A DNA stretch of 64,000 bases from NCBI RefSeq assembly GCF_001015195.1, contig NZ_LDES01000047.1, positions 33,313 through 97,312 of the forward strand. The letters are read 5' to 3'. This document shows positions 45,945-53,593 of the stretch, piece after piece (position 1 is the stretch's first letter; every line of letters starts with the position of its first letter). The stretch comes from Sphingomonas sp. Y57. Its GTDB lineage: Bacteria > Pseudomonadota > Alphaproteobacteria > Sphingomonadales > Sphingomonadaceae. Below the pieces are notes generated by a model that was not told the DNA's origin, ran no database searches, and worked only from the letters and a program-made list of their open reading frames with translations. Both the position numbers and the translations under genes were made by a program.

Positions 45945-47450
45945 TCAGCGCCTGACCACGCCGGCCTTGATCGCGAGGTGCGACATCAGCCCCTCCTCGC
46001 CCAGCTCATGGCCGACGCCCGACTGTTTCCACCCGCCGAAGGGCAGCGACAGGTCGAGCGTGTTGTGGTTGTTGATCCAGACGGTGCCCGCCTGCACCCG
46101 ATCGATGAAATCCTCGATGAGGTTGAAGTCACGCGACCAGATGCTGGCTCCCAGCCCGAAGCTGGTACCGTTGAGCTGCGGCATCACGCCGTCCATGTCG
46201 TCGAACGGCGTCGCCACCAGGACGGGCCCGAAAATCTCCTCCTGCACCACCGCATCGGTCGGCCTGGCCCCGACGATGATCGCGGGGCGCAGATAGGCGC
46301 CCGGATCGTCGATCGCCTCGCCGCCGAAGAACAGCGAGGCGCCGTCGGCAATGCCCCGCTCGACATAGCCGAGCACCCGGTCGCGATGCGCATGGCTGAC
46401 CATCGGGCCGAGGCCCGTCGAGGGATCGAGGCCGGGGCCGATCTTCAGGCTCGCGGCGATCTCCGCGACGCCCTCGACGACCTTGTCGAAGATGCTGCGA
46501 TGGACGTAAAGGCGCGATCCCGCGCAGCAATTCTGCCCGTGATTGCCGAGGATCGCCCAGGCCGCGCCGGGAATCGCCGCTTCCAGGTCGGCGTCGGCGG
46601 CGATCACCACCGGCGACTTGCCGCCGAGCTCCAGATTATATTTCTTCAGGCGCGGACCGGCGGATGCTGCGATGATGCGGCCGACCTCGGTGGATCCGGT
46701 GAAGTTGATCTTGTCGACGCCGGGATGCTCGACCAGCGCCGCACCCGCGACCGCGCCGCTGCCGGTGATGACGTTGACGACGCCCGCCGGGATGCCCGCC
46801 TCCGCGCACAGCTCGGCAAGGCGGAGCGTGGTGAGCGGGGTCTGCTCGGCGGGCTTGAGGACGATGGTACAGCCGGTGGCAAGCACCGGCGCGAGCTTCC
46901 ACACGGCCTCGCAAAGGGGCACGTTCCACGGCGTGATGCCCGCGACGACGCCGAGCGGCTGGAGCCGGGTGAAGCCCGAGAAGCGCGCGCCCGGCAGATA
47001 GGGCACGGACAACTCCATGGTCTTGCCATGGAGCTTGGTCGCCCAGCCCGCCATGTAGCGCAGCGTGTGGACGGAGAAGTCGGCGTCGAACAGCCGCGTA
47101 TTCTGGATCAGCTTGCCGCTGTTGACCGTCTCGATCTGCGCGATCGTCGCGGCCTCGGCGGCGATCAGCTCGGCGAGCTTGAGCATCAGCCCCTCGCGCT
47201 CGTGCGGACGCATCGCAGGCCAGGGGCCGCTCTCGAAAGCACGCCGCGCGGCGCGGACCGCGTCGTCGACATCGGCGGCATCGGCCTCGGCCACTTCGGC
47301 GATCGCCCCGCCATGGCTGGGGTCGATCACCGGACGGTAGCGGCCGGCGCGCGGCGCCCGCCACTCGCCGTCGATGAACAGCTGCCGGGTGCCGCTCGCG
47401 AAGGAACGGGCGGCATCGGACAGCAGGCTATAGTCGTTGGCGAGGGTCAT
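45945..47450 (-). CDS. NAD(P)-dependent aldehyde dehydrogenase
   Basis: A 501-residue ALDH superfamily enzyme. The NAD-site and active-site pattern ITPWNVPLCEAVWKLAPVLATG near 150, the catalytic Glu in NLELGGKSPV near 258 and the catalytic Cys in NHGQNCCAGSR near 292 are present. It oxidises an aldehyde to the acid in the cytosol and most resembles betaine-aldehyde/PEG-aldehyde-type members. The ATG at 47450 overlaps the upstream MFS stop by one base; a GTG just before it overlaps by four. It follows the alcohol-oxidising genes' logic. Confidence 0.93.
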   Translation of the reverse strand: MTLANDYSLLSDAARSFASGTRQLFIDGEWRAPRAGRYRPVIDPSHGGAIAEVAEADAADVDDAVRAARRAFESGPWPAMRPHEREGLMLKLAELIAAEAATIAQIETVNSGKLIQNTRLFDADFSVHTLRYMAGWATKLHGKTMELSVPYLPGARFSGFTRLQPLGVVAGITPWNVPLCEAVWKLAPVLATGCTIVLKPAEQTPLTTLRLAELCAEAGIPAGVVNVITGSGAVAGAALVEHPGVDKINFTGSTEVGRIIAASAGPRLKKYNLELGGKSPVVIAADADLEAAIPGAAWAILGNHGQNCCAGSRLYVHRSIFDKVVEGVAEIAASLKIGPGLDPSTGLGPMVSHAHRDRVLGYVERGIADGASLFFGGEAIDDPGAYLRPAIIVGARPTDAVVQEEIFGPVLVATPFDDMDGVMPQLNGTSFGLGASIWSRDFNLIEDFIDRVQAGTVWINNHNTLDLSLPFGGWKQSGVGHELGEEGLMSHLAIKAGVVRR

Positions 47451-48631
47451 CACGAACCTTGTGCGAGGATGGGAGCCGGGGAGGACGGCCGCAGCAACGC
47501 GGCAATCGCGAACAGCCCGGCACCGAGGAAGGCGAGCGTCGCGATCAGGTAGATGCCGGCCGGGCCGCCGGGGCCGAGCACGGTCAGCGCCGGCCCCAGG
47601 CCGAGCCCCGCGCCGGTCAGCGCGGCGGCGGCGAGCATAGGCCGACCGTCGCGATCGACCTGCCCCAGCGCGCCAAGCTGGAACGGATAGATGACGTACC
47701 AGCCGAAGCTGAACATCGCCGTGGCGAGGACGAACACCCCAAAGCTTCCGGCTACCGCATAGACCTGTACCGCCGCGACCAGCACCGCCGCAGCAACGAC
47801 GATCGGTGCGATCCGCCCGAACCGGGCCCCGATGATGCCGGGCAGGAAGGATGCCGCAAAGGCTACCAGTTTGGAGATGCTGAGGACCATCGCAACCTGC
47901 GCCTCGTCGAGGCCGATTCCCTGACCGAGCAGCGCGAGGAAGGTCCAGAGCGCGCCGACGCCGATGAAGAAGCAGAGGATCGACACCAGCATGCCGCCGC
48001 TGCGCAGCCAGCCGGCAAGATCGTTGCCGGGCATGGCGTCATGCTCCTCGGCCGCGCCGATCGTCTTGAGCCGGGTCGCAACGAGCGCGAGCGCGAGGAT
48101 ATCGAACGCCAGCAGCACGCTGTAGGCGGCGGCGAAACCGAAGGCGCCGATGATCGGCGGCATGGCATAGACGCAGACGATCGACAGCACGGTCTGGAGC
48201 GCGAGGAACAGGCCGAAGCTGCGTTCGGCGTTGCGGGTCCGTGCCATCGCGGCGGTCGCCTGCGACACCGCCACGCCGCCAGCCGCGCCGCCGATCCCCC
48301 GCAGGACCAGGAAGGTCGTCCAGCCCGGCTGGGTCAGGCAGAGCAGGTCGCAGAGCAGCATCACCGCAAGCGCGGCGATGCCGAAACGGCGGAACTGCCC
48401 CCGTGGCAGGAAGGTGCTGAGCAGACAGCCGCACGAAAGGGTGATGAGCTGGATGGTCGAAAAGAGGCCGACGTCGCGTTCGCTGGCGCCAAGCACGTTG
48501 ACCAGCGCTGCGGCGATCACCGGCATCGCCAGGAAGGTCATCACCCCCGCCGTACCGAGCGTGATCAGCGCGGCGAGGCCATCCTGACCCGCCGCGCCAT
48601 CGGTCGATCGTCTCTGTCCGGTCTTCGCCAT
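47450..48631 (-). CDS. MFS transporter
   Basis: A 393-residue polytopic protein with 12 predicted helices and the MFS motif-A-like loop LSTFLPRGQFRRFG after TM2. It is not closely placed in a subfamily. It lies 46 bp downstream of the TonB receptor and is coupled to the aldehyde dehydrogenase, so it is probably the inner-membrane importer for what the receptor brings into the periplasm. Confidence 0.85.
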   Translation of the reverse strand: MAKTGQRRSTDGAAGQDGLAALITLGTAGVMTFLAMPVIAAALVNVLGASERDVGLFSTIQLITLSCGCLLSTFLPRGQFRRFGIAALAVMLLCDLLCLTQPGWTTFLVLRGIGGAAGGVAVSQATAAMARTRNAERSFGLFLALQTVLSIVCVYAMPPIIGAFGFAAAYSVLLAFDILALALVATRLKTIGAAEEHDAMPGNDLAGWLRSGGMLVSILCFFIGVGALWTFLALLGQGIGLDEAQVAMVLSISKLVAFAASFLPGIIGARFGRIAPIVVAAAVLVAAVQVYAVAGSFGVFVLATAMFSFGWYVIYPFQLGALGQVDRDGRPMLAAAALTGAGLGLGPALTVLGPGGPAGIYLIATLAFLGAGLFAIAALLRPSSPAPILAQGS

Positions 48632-48677
48632 GCTGCGCCCTTGACGGTGCGGGGCGCCCGGCGCCCCGCACGGATGA

Positions 48678-50999
48678 TCAGAAGCGGTACAGCGCGCTCG
48701 CGCCGAACACCCGCGGCTCCGAATAGATATACTGGACGTAGCCCAGGTCGTTGAACTGGAACGCCTTGGTGATCGCCAGCTTGTTGCCGATGTTACGGAC
48801 GAAGGCCTGGAGCTGCCAGTTCTCGTTCACGTTGAACGAGATGTCGGCATTATGCTTGAAATAGCCCGGCATCTTAACCGACGGATCGTTGAAGTTGTTC
48901 GAGTAGCGGCTGGAGCGATAGTTCCAGTCCCAGTTGAACACGAGCGAGCGATCGTTCGCCAGCGGCACGGTGTAGGCAACCGCGCCGTTCGCGGTCCATT
49001 TGGGCGCATTCGACATCTCGCGGTCGGCGATATAGACCCCGCCGCCCGGCACGCCATTTCGGACGTCCTTGATCTTCGTTTCCAGCCAGGAGCCGCCGAA
49101 GCGCAGCTCCAGATTGTCGACCGGCGCCGCCTGGATCTCAACCTCGGCACCGTAGGCGTGGGCGCTCTGGTTGGTCAGCAGCCCCCCGATTCCTTCGAAG
49201 TTGAAGGTCTGGTAGCGGTTGTAGTCATAGTAGAAGAAGGAGGTGTTGAAGCGCAGCTTGCGATCGAACAGCGTCGCCTTCTCGCCGATCTCGTAGGCGA
49301 TGACGTTCTCGTCGCGATAAGGGATCTGCGCGGTGGTGACGCCACCCGGATAGAAGCCGTTGTTGAAGCCCCCGGCCTTGGTACCGCGCGACACGCTGGC
49401 GAACAGCAGCAGGTCGGCGTTCACCTGGAAGTCGAGCGCAGCCTTACCCGAGATAAGCGTCTTCTTGTAGGTGTCGCGATAGGGATTGGCGATGCCAGGC
49501 CCGTTCGGCGCCAGGAAGCAGTTGGTCGGGATGGGGAAGCCCGGGCAGCTCCGCAGCGAAGCATTGTCGCGTTCGTTGAAGCGCTTGCTGTCGCGCGTCA
49601 CGCGGCCGCCGAGGGTGAAGGTCACGCGGTCGGTCAGCTCAACCTCCCCCTGCGCGAAAGCCGCCACCGATGTGGTCCGCATCTTCCAGTTCGCCGCCAG
49701 GTTGATCGGGAAGAAGGCGCCGTTGTACAGGCCCGTCACCGGATCGACCGCCGTGTCGCCCGACACAGGCACGTTGAAGGTGGCGTTCGGATTGTTGCGG
49801 GCCTTCGAATAGAGCCCATAGACGCCGGCCGTCCAGTTGAAGCCGTCGCCCTTGCCGAACGCGCGGAACTCCTGCGTTGCGGTATCGCTCTTGTACGGGA
49901 AGGTCGCGACGCAGATCGTGTTCGGGCTGGCGTCGCAATCCTCGTCGAGATTGCGGGTGAAGTGCATGTAGCCGGTCAGCGAGGTGAAGCTGATATCGCC
50001 GAAGTCGCGCTCGGCGCGCAGCAGGCCGGTATAACCCTCCGACTTCAGCCGCTGCGGGTTGCTGGTATAGGCGACGTTGCGCTTGCCTGCGCCGAAACGG
50101 GCTTCGTTATAGCCGGCATCGTCGACCCCGGTCGGGTCGGCCGAGCCCAGACCCGTCACCGGGTCGCGCAGGCTGGGCGTCTGCTCATAATAGGTGTGGA
50201 CCTTGTCGGTCCGGCCATATTCGCCCTTCAGCAGCACGTCCCACTCGCCATCGTCGTAGCGGAGCTGGGCACGGATCGCGTCGGTGCCCGCCTGGCCACC
50301 CTTGTCCTTCGCGAATTGCGGGTTCAGGTTCTTGATGTAGCCGTCGCTGTGATGCGACAGGAACGACAGGCGCGCCGACAGAGTGTCGGTGAGCGGCGCG
50401 GTGACGCCGCCTTCGAGCTTGAGCTCGTTGAAGCGGGCATAGGTGCCCTTGACGAAGCCGCCCGCCTCCTGCGTCGGCTTCTTCGTGACGTAATGGACGA
50501 GGCCGCCGGTGGAGTTGCGGCCGAACAGGGTGCCCTGCGGTCCACGCAGGATCTCCGCGCGATCGAGATCGAACAGCGCAAAGTCGACCGCAGGCACGTT
50601 CACGACGTAGAACTCGTCGACATAGACGGTGACGGGGGCCTCATGGCCCTCGCCGAAGTCGTTCAGGCCGATGCCGCGGATGACGATATTGGCGCTCGAA
50701 CCCGGGCCATAGGGCGAATAATTGTCGACGCTCGGCGTGCGGGTGATCAGGTCGATGCTGTTGGAGATACCGCGCTCGAGGATCTGGTCGCCCGAGACGG
50801 CGGTGACGGAGATGCCGACCTTCTGGAGATTCTGCTCGCGCTTCTGCGCGGTGACCACGATCTCGGCAAGGCCGCCATTGTCGGCTTCGGCCGCGGCGGG
50901 TGCGCTGGCTGCTTCCTGCGCAGCGACCGGCGCGCTCGCCAACAGGGTGGCTACGGTCAGAGCGATGGTGGAGGAGGTCGAAACAAAGGATCTGGTCAT
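48678..50999 (-). CDS. TonB-dependent outer-membrane receptor of the oxidation operon
   Basis: A 773-residue receptor. The signal peptide (LTVATLLASAPVAAQ) is followed by a short Ala-rich linker and EIVVTAQKREQNLQKVGISV. The plug contains GIGLNDFGEGHEAPVTVYVDEFYV and FDLDRAEILRGPQGTLFGRN. The barrel ends in ALYRF. The ATG at 50999 is preferred over a 44-residue extension that contains the regulatory repeats. It heads a leftward operon of dehydrogenases and transporters. In sphingomonads such receptors import bulky carbon sources such as lignin dimers or polyether fragments; the ligand here is unknown. Confidence 0.93.
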   Translation of the reverse strand: MTRSFVSTSSTIALTVATLLASAPVAAQEAASAPAAAEADNGGLAEIVVTAQKREQNLQKVGISVTAVSGDQILERGISNSIDLITRTPSVDNYSPYGPGSSANIVIRGIGLNDFGEGHEAPVTVYVDEFYVVNVPAVDFALFDLDRAEILRGPQGTLFGRNSTGGLVHYVTKKPTQEAGGFVKGTYARFNELKLEGGVTAPLTDTLSARLSFLSHHSDGYIKNLNPQFAKDKGGQAGTDAIRAQLRYDDGEWDVLLKGEYGRTDKVHTYYEQTPSLRDPVTGLGSADPTGVDDAGYNEARFGAGKRNVAYTSNPQRLKSEGYTGLLRAERDFGDISFTSLTGYMHFTRNLDEDCDASPNTICVATFPYKSDTATQEFRAFGKGDGFNWTAGVYGLYSKARNNPNATFNVPVSGDTAVDPVTGLYNGAFFPINLAANWKMRTTSVAAFAQGEVELTDRVTFTLGGRVTRDSKRFNERDNASLRSCPGFPIPTNCFLAPNGPGIANPYRDTYKKTLISGKAALDFQVNADLLLFASVSRGTKAGGFNNGFYPGGVTTAQIPYRDENVIAYEIGEKATLFDRKLRFNTSFFYYDYNRYQTFNFEGIGGLLTNQSAHAYGAEVEIQAAPVDNLELRFGGSWLETKIKDVRNGVPGGGVYIADREMSNAPKWTANGAVAYTVPLANDRSLVFNWDWNYRSSRYSNNFNDPSVKMPGYFKHNADISFNVNENWQLQAFVRNIGNKLAITKAFQFNDLGYVQYIYSEPRVFGASALYRF

Positions 51000-51124
51000 G
51001 AAAGCCCCCGAGGTTGGCGGCGCCGGAGCGCTACGTGCGTTTCCTACCCGCGGCGTGGCGCGTATGTTCGCGTCATCGTCGTGACGCATCTCTGTGTCAT
51101 CCGGCGGGGGGCGGCTATACCGCC

Positions 51125-51152
51125 TTGGCAATTATCCTACCCGATTGGCAAT
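51125..51152 (-). promoter_or_regulatory. 20-bp-spaced direct repeat, candidate AraC-family site
   Basis: TTGGCAAT occurs at 51125-51132 and again at 51145-51152, a centre distance of 20 bp, close to two DNA turns. It lies about 126 bp upstream of the receptor start and just after the AraC gene. On the operon strand it reads ATTGCCAA twice, with a GATAAT-like -10 hexamer between (51131-51136). AraC proteins bind tandem half-sites at about this spacing. Binding is inferred. Confidence 0.5.
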
Positions 51153-51177
51153 ATTCGCCGCTGCACGCGGGTCAGCT

Positions 51178-52200
51178 TCAGGCGCCGGAGGCCTTCTTCA
51201 ACGTGAAGGACGGCAATTCACCGAAGCGGCGGGCATAATCCTGCGAGAATTTGCTGGGATGGAGGAACCCGTTGGCCAACGCCACTTCGGTCACCGTCAC
51301 GCCGCTGCCCCGCATTTCCTTGAGCATCGCGCGCGCGCGCTCCAGCCGGTAGCGCTTGAGATAGCCCATCGGACTGTCGTCGCGGAAGCGGCGGAAACCG
51401 AAATGCAACGAGCGGCCGCTGACGCCCGAGGCTGCGATCAGGTCCGAGAGAGTGAGCTGTTCATGGTAGCGCTCGCGGATCAGTTCCTCAGCTCGGCGCA
51501 CATAATAGGGCGTCGCGACGTTGCGCGGTTCCATCGCATAGTCGTGGGAATAATTGTGCGGCACCGATGTGAGCAGCAGCCGCCCCAGCATCTCCTCGGT
51601 CGTGCCGATCGCCCGCGGATGGACGAAGCCGGAATCGCCGTCGTCCATGTCCTCCACCACCGCGCGCACGAACTGAGCGAAGGAGCCGGCCAGTCCGTCG
51701 ATCGCGATCGGATCGGGCGCGAAGATCAATGGCCGGGTGCGGTGGCCGAAATCCTCGTGGAGCAATCCTTCGAGATGCGGACGATCGAGCTTCACGGTGA
51801 AGTGGCGGCAACCGGCGTCGGTGATCTGGCGGATCGGCTCGTGCGGGCTCAGCACCGACATCTGGCCGGGACGCAGCACGAACGAGCGCCCCTGGTGCGT
51901 GAACTGCGCCTGGCCGCTGAGGACGAACTGGACCAGGAAGCAATGTTCGGCGGGCGGGATCGATACCGCCACGCGTCCATAGGGCAGGCCATAGTCGGTC
52001 GCGTTGAAAGTACTGGATCGCAACGTCGCCTGGTTGTGACGGAAGGCTATCGGCGGCACGCCGCCCTCGGTCGAGAGGTCGTGGGGGCAGAAGGCATGAA
52101 CCATATGCTGGTGGACCGCATCGATCTCGGTGCTGGCGAAGCGGTTCCAACGGTCGAGCGGAAGGTCGCCCGGCGTCCACACCTTGCGTTCCTCGATCAT
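51178..52200 (-). CDS. AraC-family transcriptional regulator
   Basis: A 340-residue regulator. The N-terminal AraC-type ligand/cupin-like domain (RWNRFASTEIDAVHQHMVHAF at its start, LRPGQMSVLSPHEPI near 130) is followed by a C-terminal double helix-turn-helix (about 240-335) with LTLSDLIAASGVSGRSLHFGFRRF and VTEVALANGFLHPSKFSQDYARRFGE. The ATG at 52200 was chosen for length. It sits directly upstream of the receptor/dehydrogenase operon on the same strand and is its likely activator. A tandem 14-bp duplication covers its start codon. Confidence 0.9.
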   Translation of the reverse strand: MIEERKVWTPGDLPLDRWNRFASTEIDAVHQHMVHAFCPHDLSTEGGVPPIAFRHNQATLRSSTFNATDYGLPYGRVAVSIPPAEHCFLVQFVLSGQAQFTHQGRSFVLRPGQMSVLSPHEPIRQITDAGCRHFTVKLDRPHLEGLLHEDFGHRTRPLIFAPDPIAIDGLAGSFAQFVRAVVEDMDDGDSGFVHPRAIGTTEEMLGRLLLTSVPHNYSHDYAMEPRNVATPYYVRRAEELIRERYHEQLTLSDLIAASGVSGRSLHFGFRRFRDDSPMGYLKRYRLERARAMLKEMRGSGVTVTEVALANGFLHPSKFSQDYARRFGELPSFTLKKASGA

Positions 52201-52219
52201 ATGGCCTCGATCATATGGC
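52192..52219 (-). repeat. Tandem 14-bp duplication across the AraC start codon
   Basis: CTCGATCATATGGC is repeated exactly twice head to tail. On the coding strand the upstream copy gives ATG ATC GAG GCC ATA TGA, a five-codon leader frame (MIEAI) whose stop overlaps the true ATG by 4 nt. Confidence 0.75.
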
Positions 52220-52548
52220 TGGCCACATTCCACTCCCCGATCGGCTTCCGGCCCTTCCCGTGCTGCCTTCGCGCCGGCATGTCGCCCGCGCTCCATCCTA
52301 TCAGATGCGTGGACGATTGCGAGCACCTCGATCGCGGCCGCGACTCCGGCCCCGGCAAATGATGACCGATTTGTAATCCAGCCACCTCCCATAGGAAGAT
52401 ATTAAATTATTATTTTTCAATATGTTGATCTGGAATTCTGATCACCGCCTGTCGGAGCCTTAACGTGCGTTCGATCGAGGGCGGGTCCACATTCCACGCA
52501 TCGGGACAGGGCGCAGGCACCCCGTCCCCGACAGAAAAGGATGGGACC
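52201..52548. other. Divergent intergenic region
   Basis: 348 bp between the AraC gene and a small secreted protein. The left part is GC-rich; 52385-52440 is strongly AT-rich (GATATTAAATTATTATTTTTC) and probably contains the promoter(s). Beyond the start-codon duplication I see no further gene. Confidence 0.5.
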
Positions 52549-52815
52549 ATGTTGAAGACTGCTTTCCGTTTCCTGGCCCTGACGACCGCGATCGCGGGGC
52601 TTGGCACCACGATCGCCATGAGTGCGGCGGGGGCCGCCGCACCGACCGGCGATATACCCTTCTGTTCGAAGACGATCACCGACAAGTGCATGGACCGACC
52701 GGCCACGGCCACGCATCATGCCATCCACAAGGCCAAGCATCATGCCGCCCGCCACGCCAAGCATCATCGGACGCATAAGCCGACCGCTGCGAAGGCCGCT
52801 CATCCCAAGAGCTGA
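52549..52815 (+). CDS. Small secreted His/Lys-rich protein
   Basis: An 88-residue protein. The signal peptide (LKTAFRFLALTTAIAGLGTTIAMSAAGAAA) precedes a mature part with a likely disulfide pair (IPFCSKTITDKCMDRP) and a tail rich in His, Lys and Ala (ATHHAIHKAKHHAARHAKHH). The His pairs could bind metal or acidic polymers. The ATG at 52549 has AAAAGGA nearby. A strong terminator follows. No known family recognised; short His-rich secreted proteins of this type recur in sphingomonads. Confidence 0.7.
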   Translation: MLKTAFRFLALTTAIAGLGTTIAMSAAGAAAPTGDIPFCSKTITDKCMDRPATATHHAIHKAKHHAARHAKHHRTHKPTAAKAAHPKS

Positions 52816-52845
52816 CCGCCGCGATCGACCGATCCGATAGTCAGC

Positions 52846-52871
52846 AAAGGGCCACTTCGGTGGCCCTTTTT
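52846..52871 (+). terminator. Rho-independent terminator with TTCG loop
   Basis: AAAGGGCCAC-TTCG-GTGGCCC then TTTTT is a perfect stem with a stable TTCG tetraloop. It ends the small His-rich gene and abuts the stop of the convergent VirJ-like gene, which it may also terminate. Confidence 0.88.
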
Positions 52872-53593
52872 CATGCACCTCCCTGGGGTAAGGCGGCGAT
52901 CAGGTGGCGATAGAGGCCGTCGGCGTCTCGACCCAGAGCGTGACCGCCGGGCATCACGATCCGCCGCATGTTCGACTGACGAAGCAGCGGGCAGAGGCTG
53001 TCGGCCTCCTCGCGGCCCTGCACGCAGAGCAGCGGTACCCAGTCGAGCTGTCGCCCGGTGTCGACCGCGGCCGCATCGGCCGGCACGAGATCGAGCGTCT
53101 CCGCGGGCGACGCCCGGTAGATCACCGTGTCGGTCGGGACAATGAGCGCGACCAGAGCGAGCTTCGCGCGCAGCGCGGGCGGCAGGCCGACCAGCCCCAC
53201 ATGGACCATGTCGGCTCCATAGGACTGACCGATCAGCAACAGCCGCCTTGCATGGCCGAAAGCCAATCCGCGCCGCACCGCGTCCTCGATCAGCGCGCGG
53301 ACCTGCCCCGGCGATCTGCGCTCGCGGAAATAGACAAGCGAATTGACCCCCAGCACCGGAATGCCGTCCGCGGCCAGCCGCTCGGCGATCTGGTGCCCCA
53401 TTCCGACCTTGAAACCCATATCGCCGGAGACGATCACCGCGGCCAGCCCGGCCCGTGCCGGTACAGCCGCGCGCTCTGCCCTTACGGGGATGTAGAGATC
53501 GCCGCCGAAATAGCCGAGCCAGCCCCAATAGGCGGTCAGCCCCGCGCCGGCCAAGGCGAGCGCCAGCGCCGCACCGACCAAGACGCGCCTCAC
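52871..53593 (-). CDS. Membrane-anchored VirJ-domain protein
   Basis: A 240-residue single-domain relative of AcvB/VirJ. A GTG start at 53593 overlaps the acvB stop by 4 nt. An N-terminal helix (VLVGAALALALAGAGLTAYWGWLGY) is followed by an alpha/beta-hydrolase-like domain with DGIPVLGVNSLVYF, GQSYGAD (nucleophile elbow, Ser near 126) and PGGHALG with a His near the C-terminus. It probably acts in the periplasm on the same type of lipid as the upstream AcvB. Confidence 0.82.
   Translation of the reverse strand: MRRVLVGAALALALAGAGLTAYWGWLGYFGGDLYIPVRAERAAVPARAGLAAVIVSGDMGFKVGMGHQIAERLAADGIPVLGVNSLVYFRERRSPGQVRALIEDAVRRGLAFGHARRLLLIGQSYGADMVHVGLVGLPPALRAKLALVALIVPTDTVIYRASPAETLDLVPADAAAVDTGRQLDWVPLLCVQGREEADSLCPLLRQSNMRRIVMPGGHALGRDADGLYRHLIAALPQGGA

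Noticed and set aside
48852..51206. Rightward 784-codon frame opposite the second TonB receptor
   Set aside because: Same antisense effect of third-position GC bias; no ribosome site or recognisable domain.
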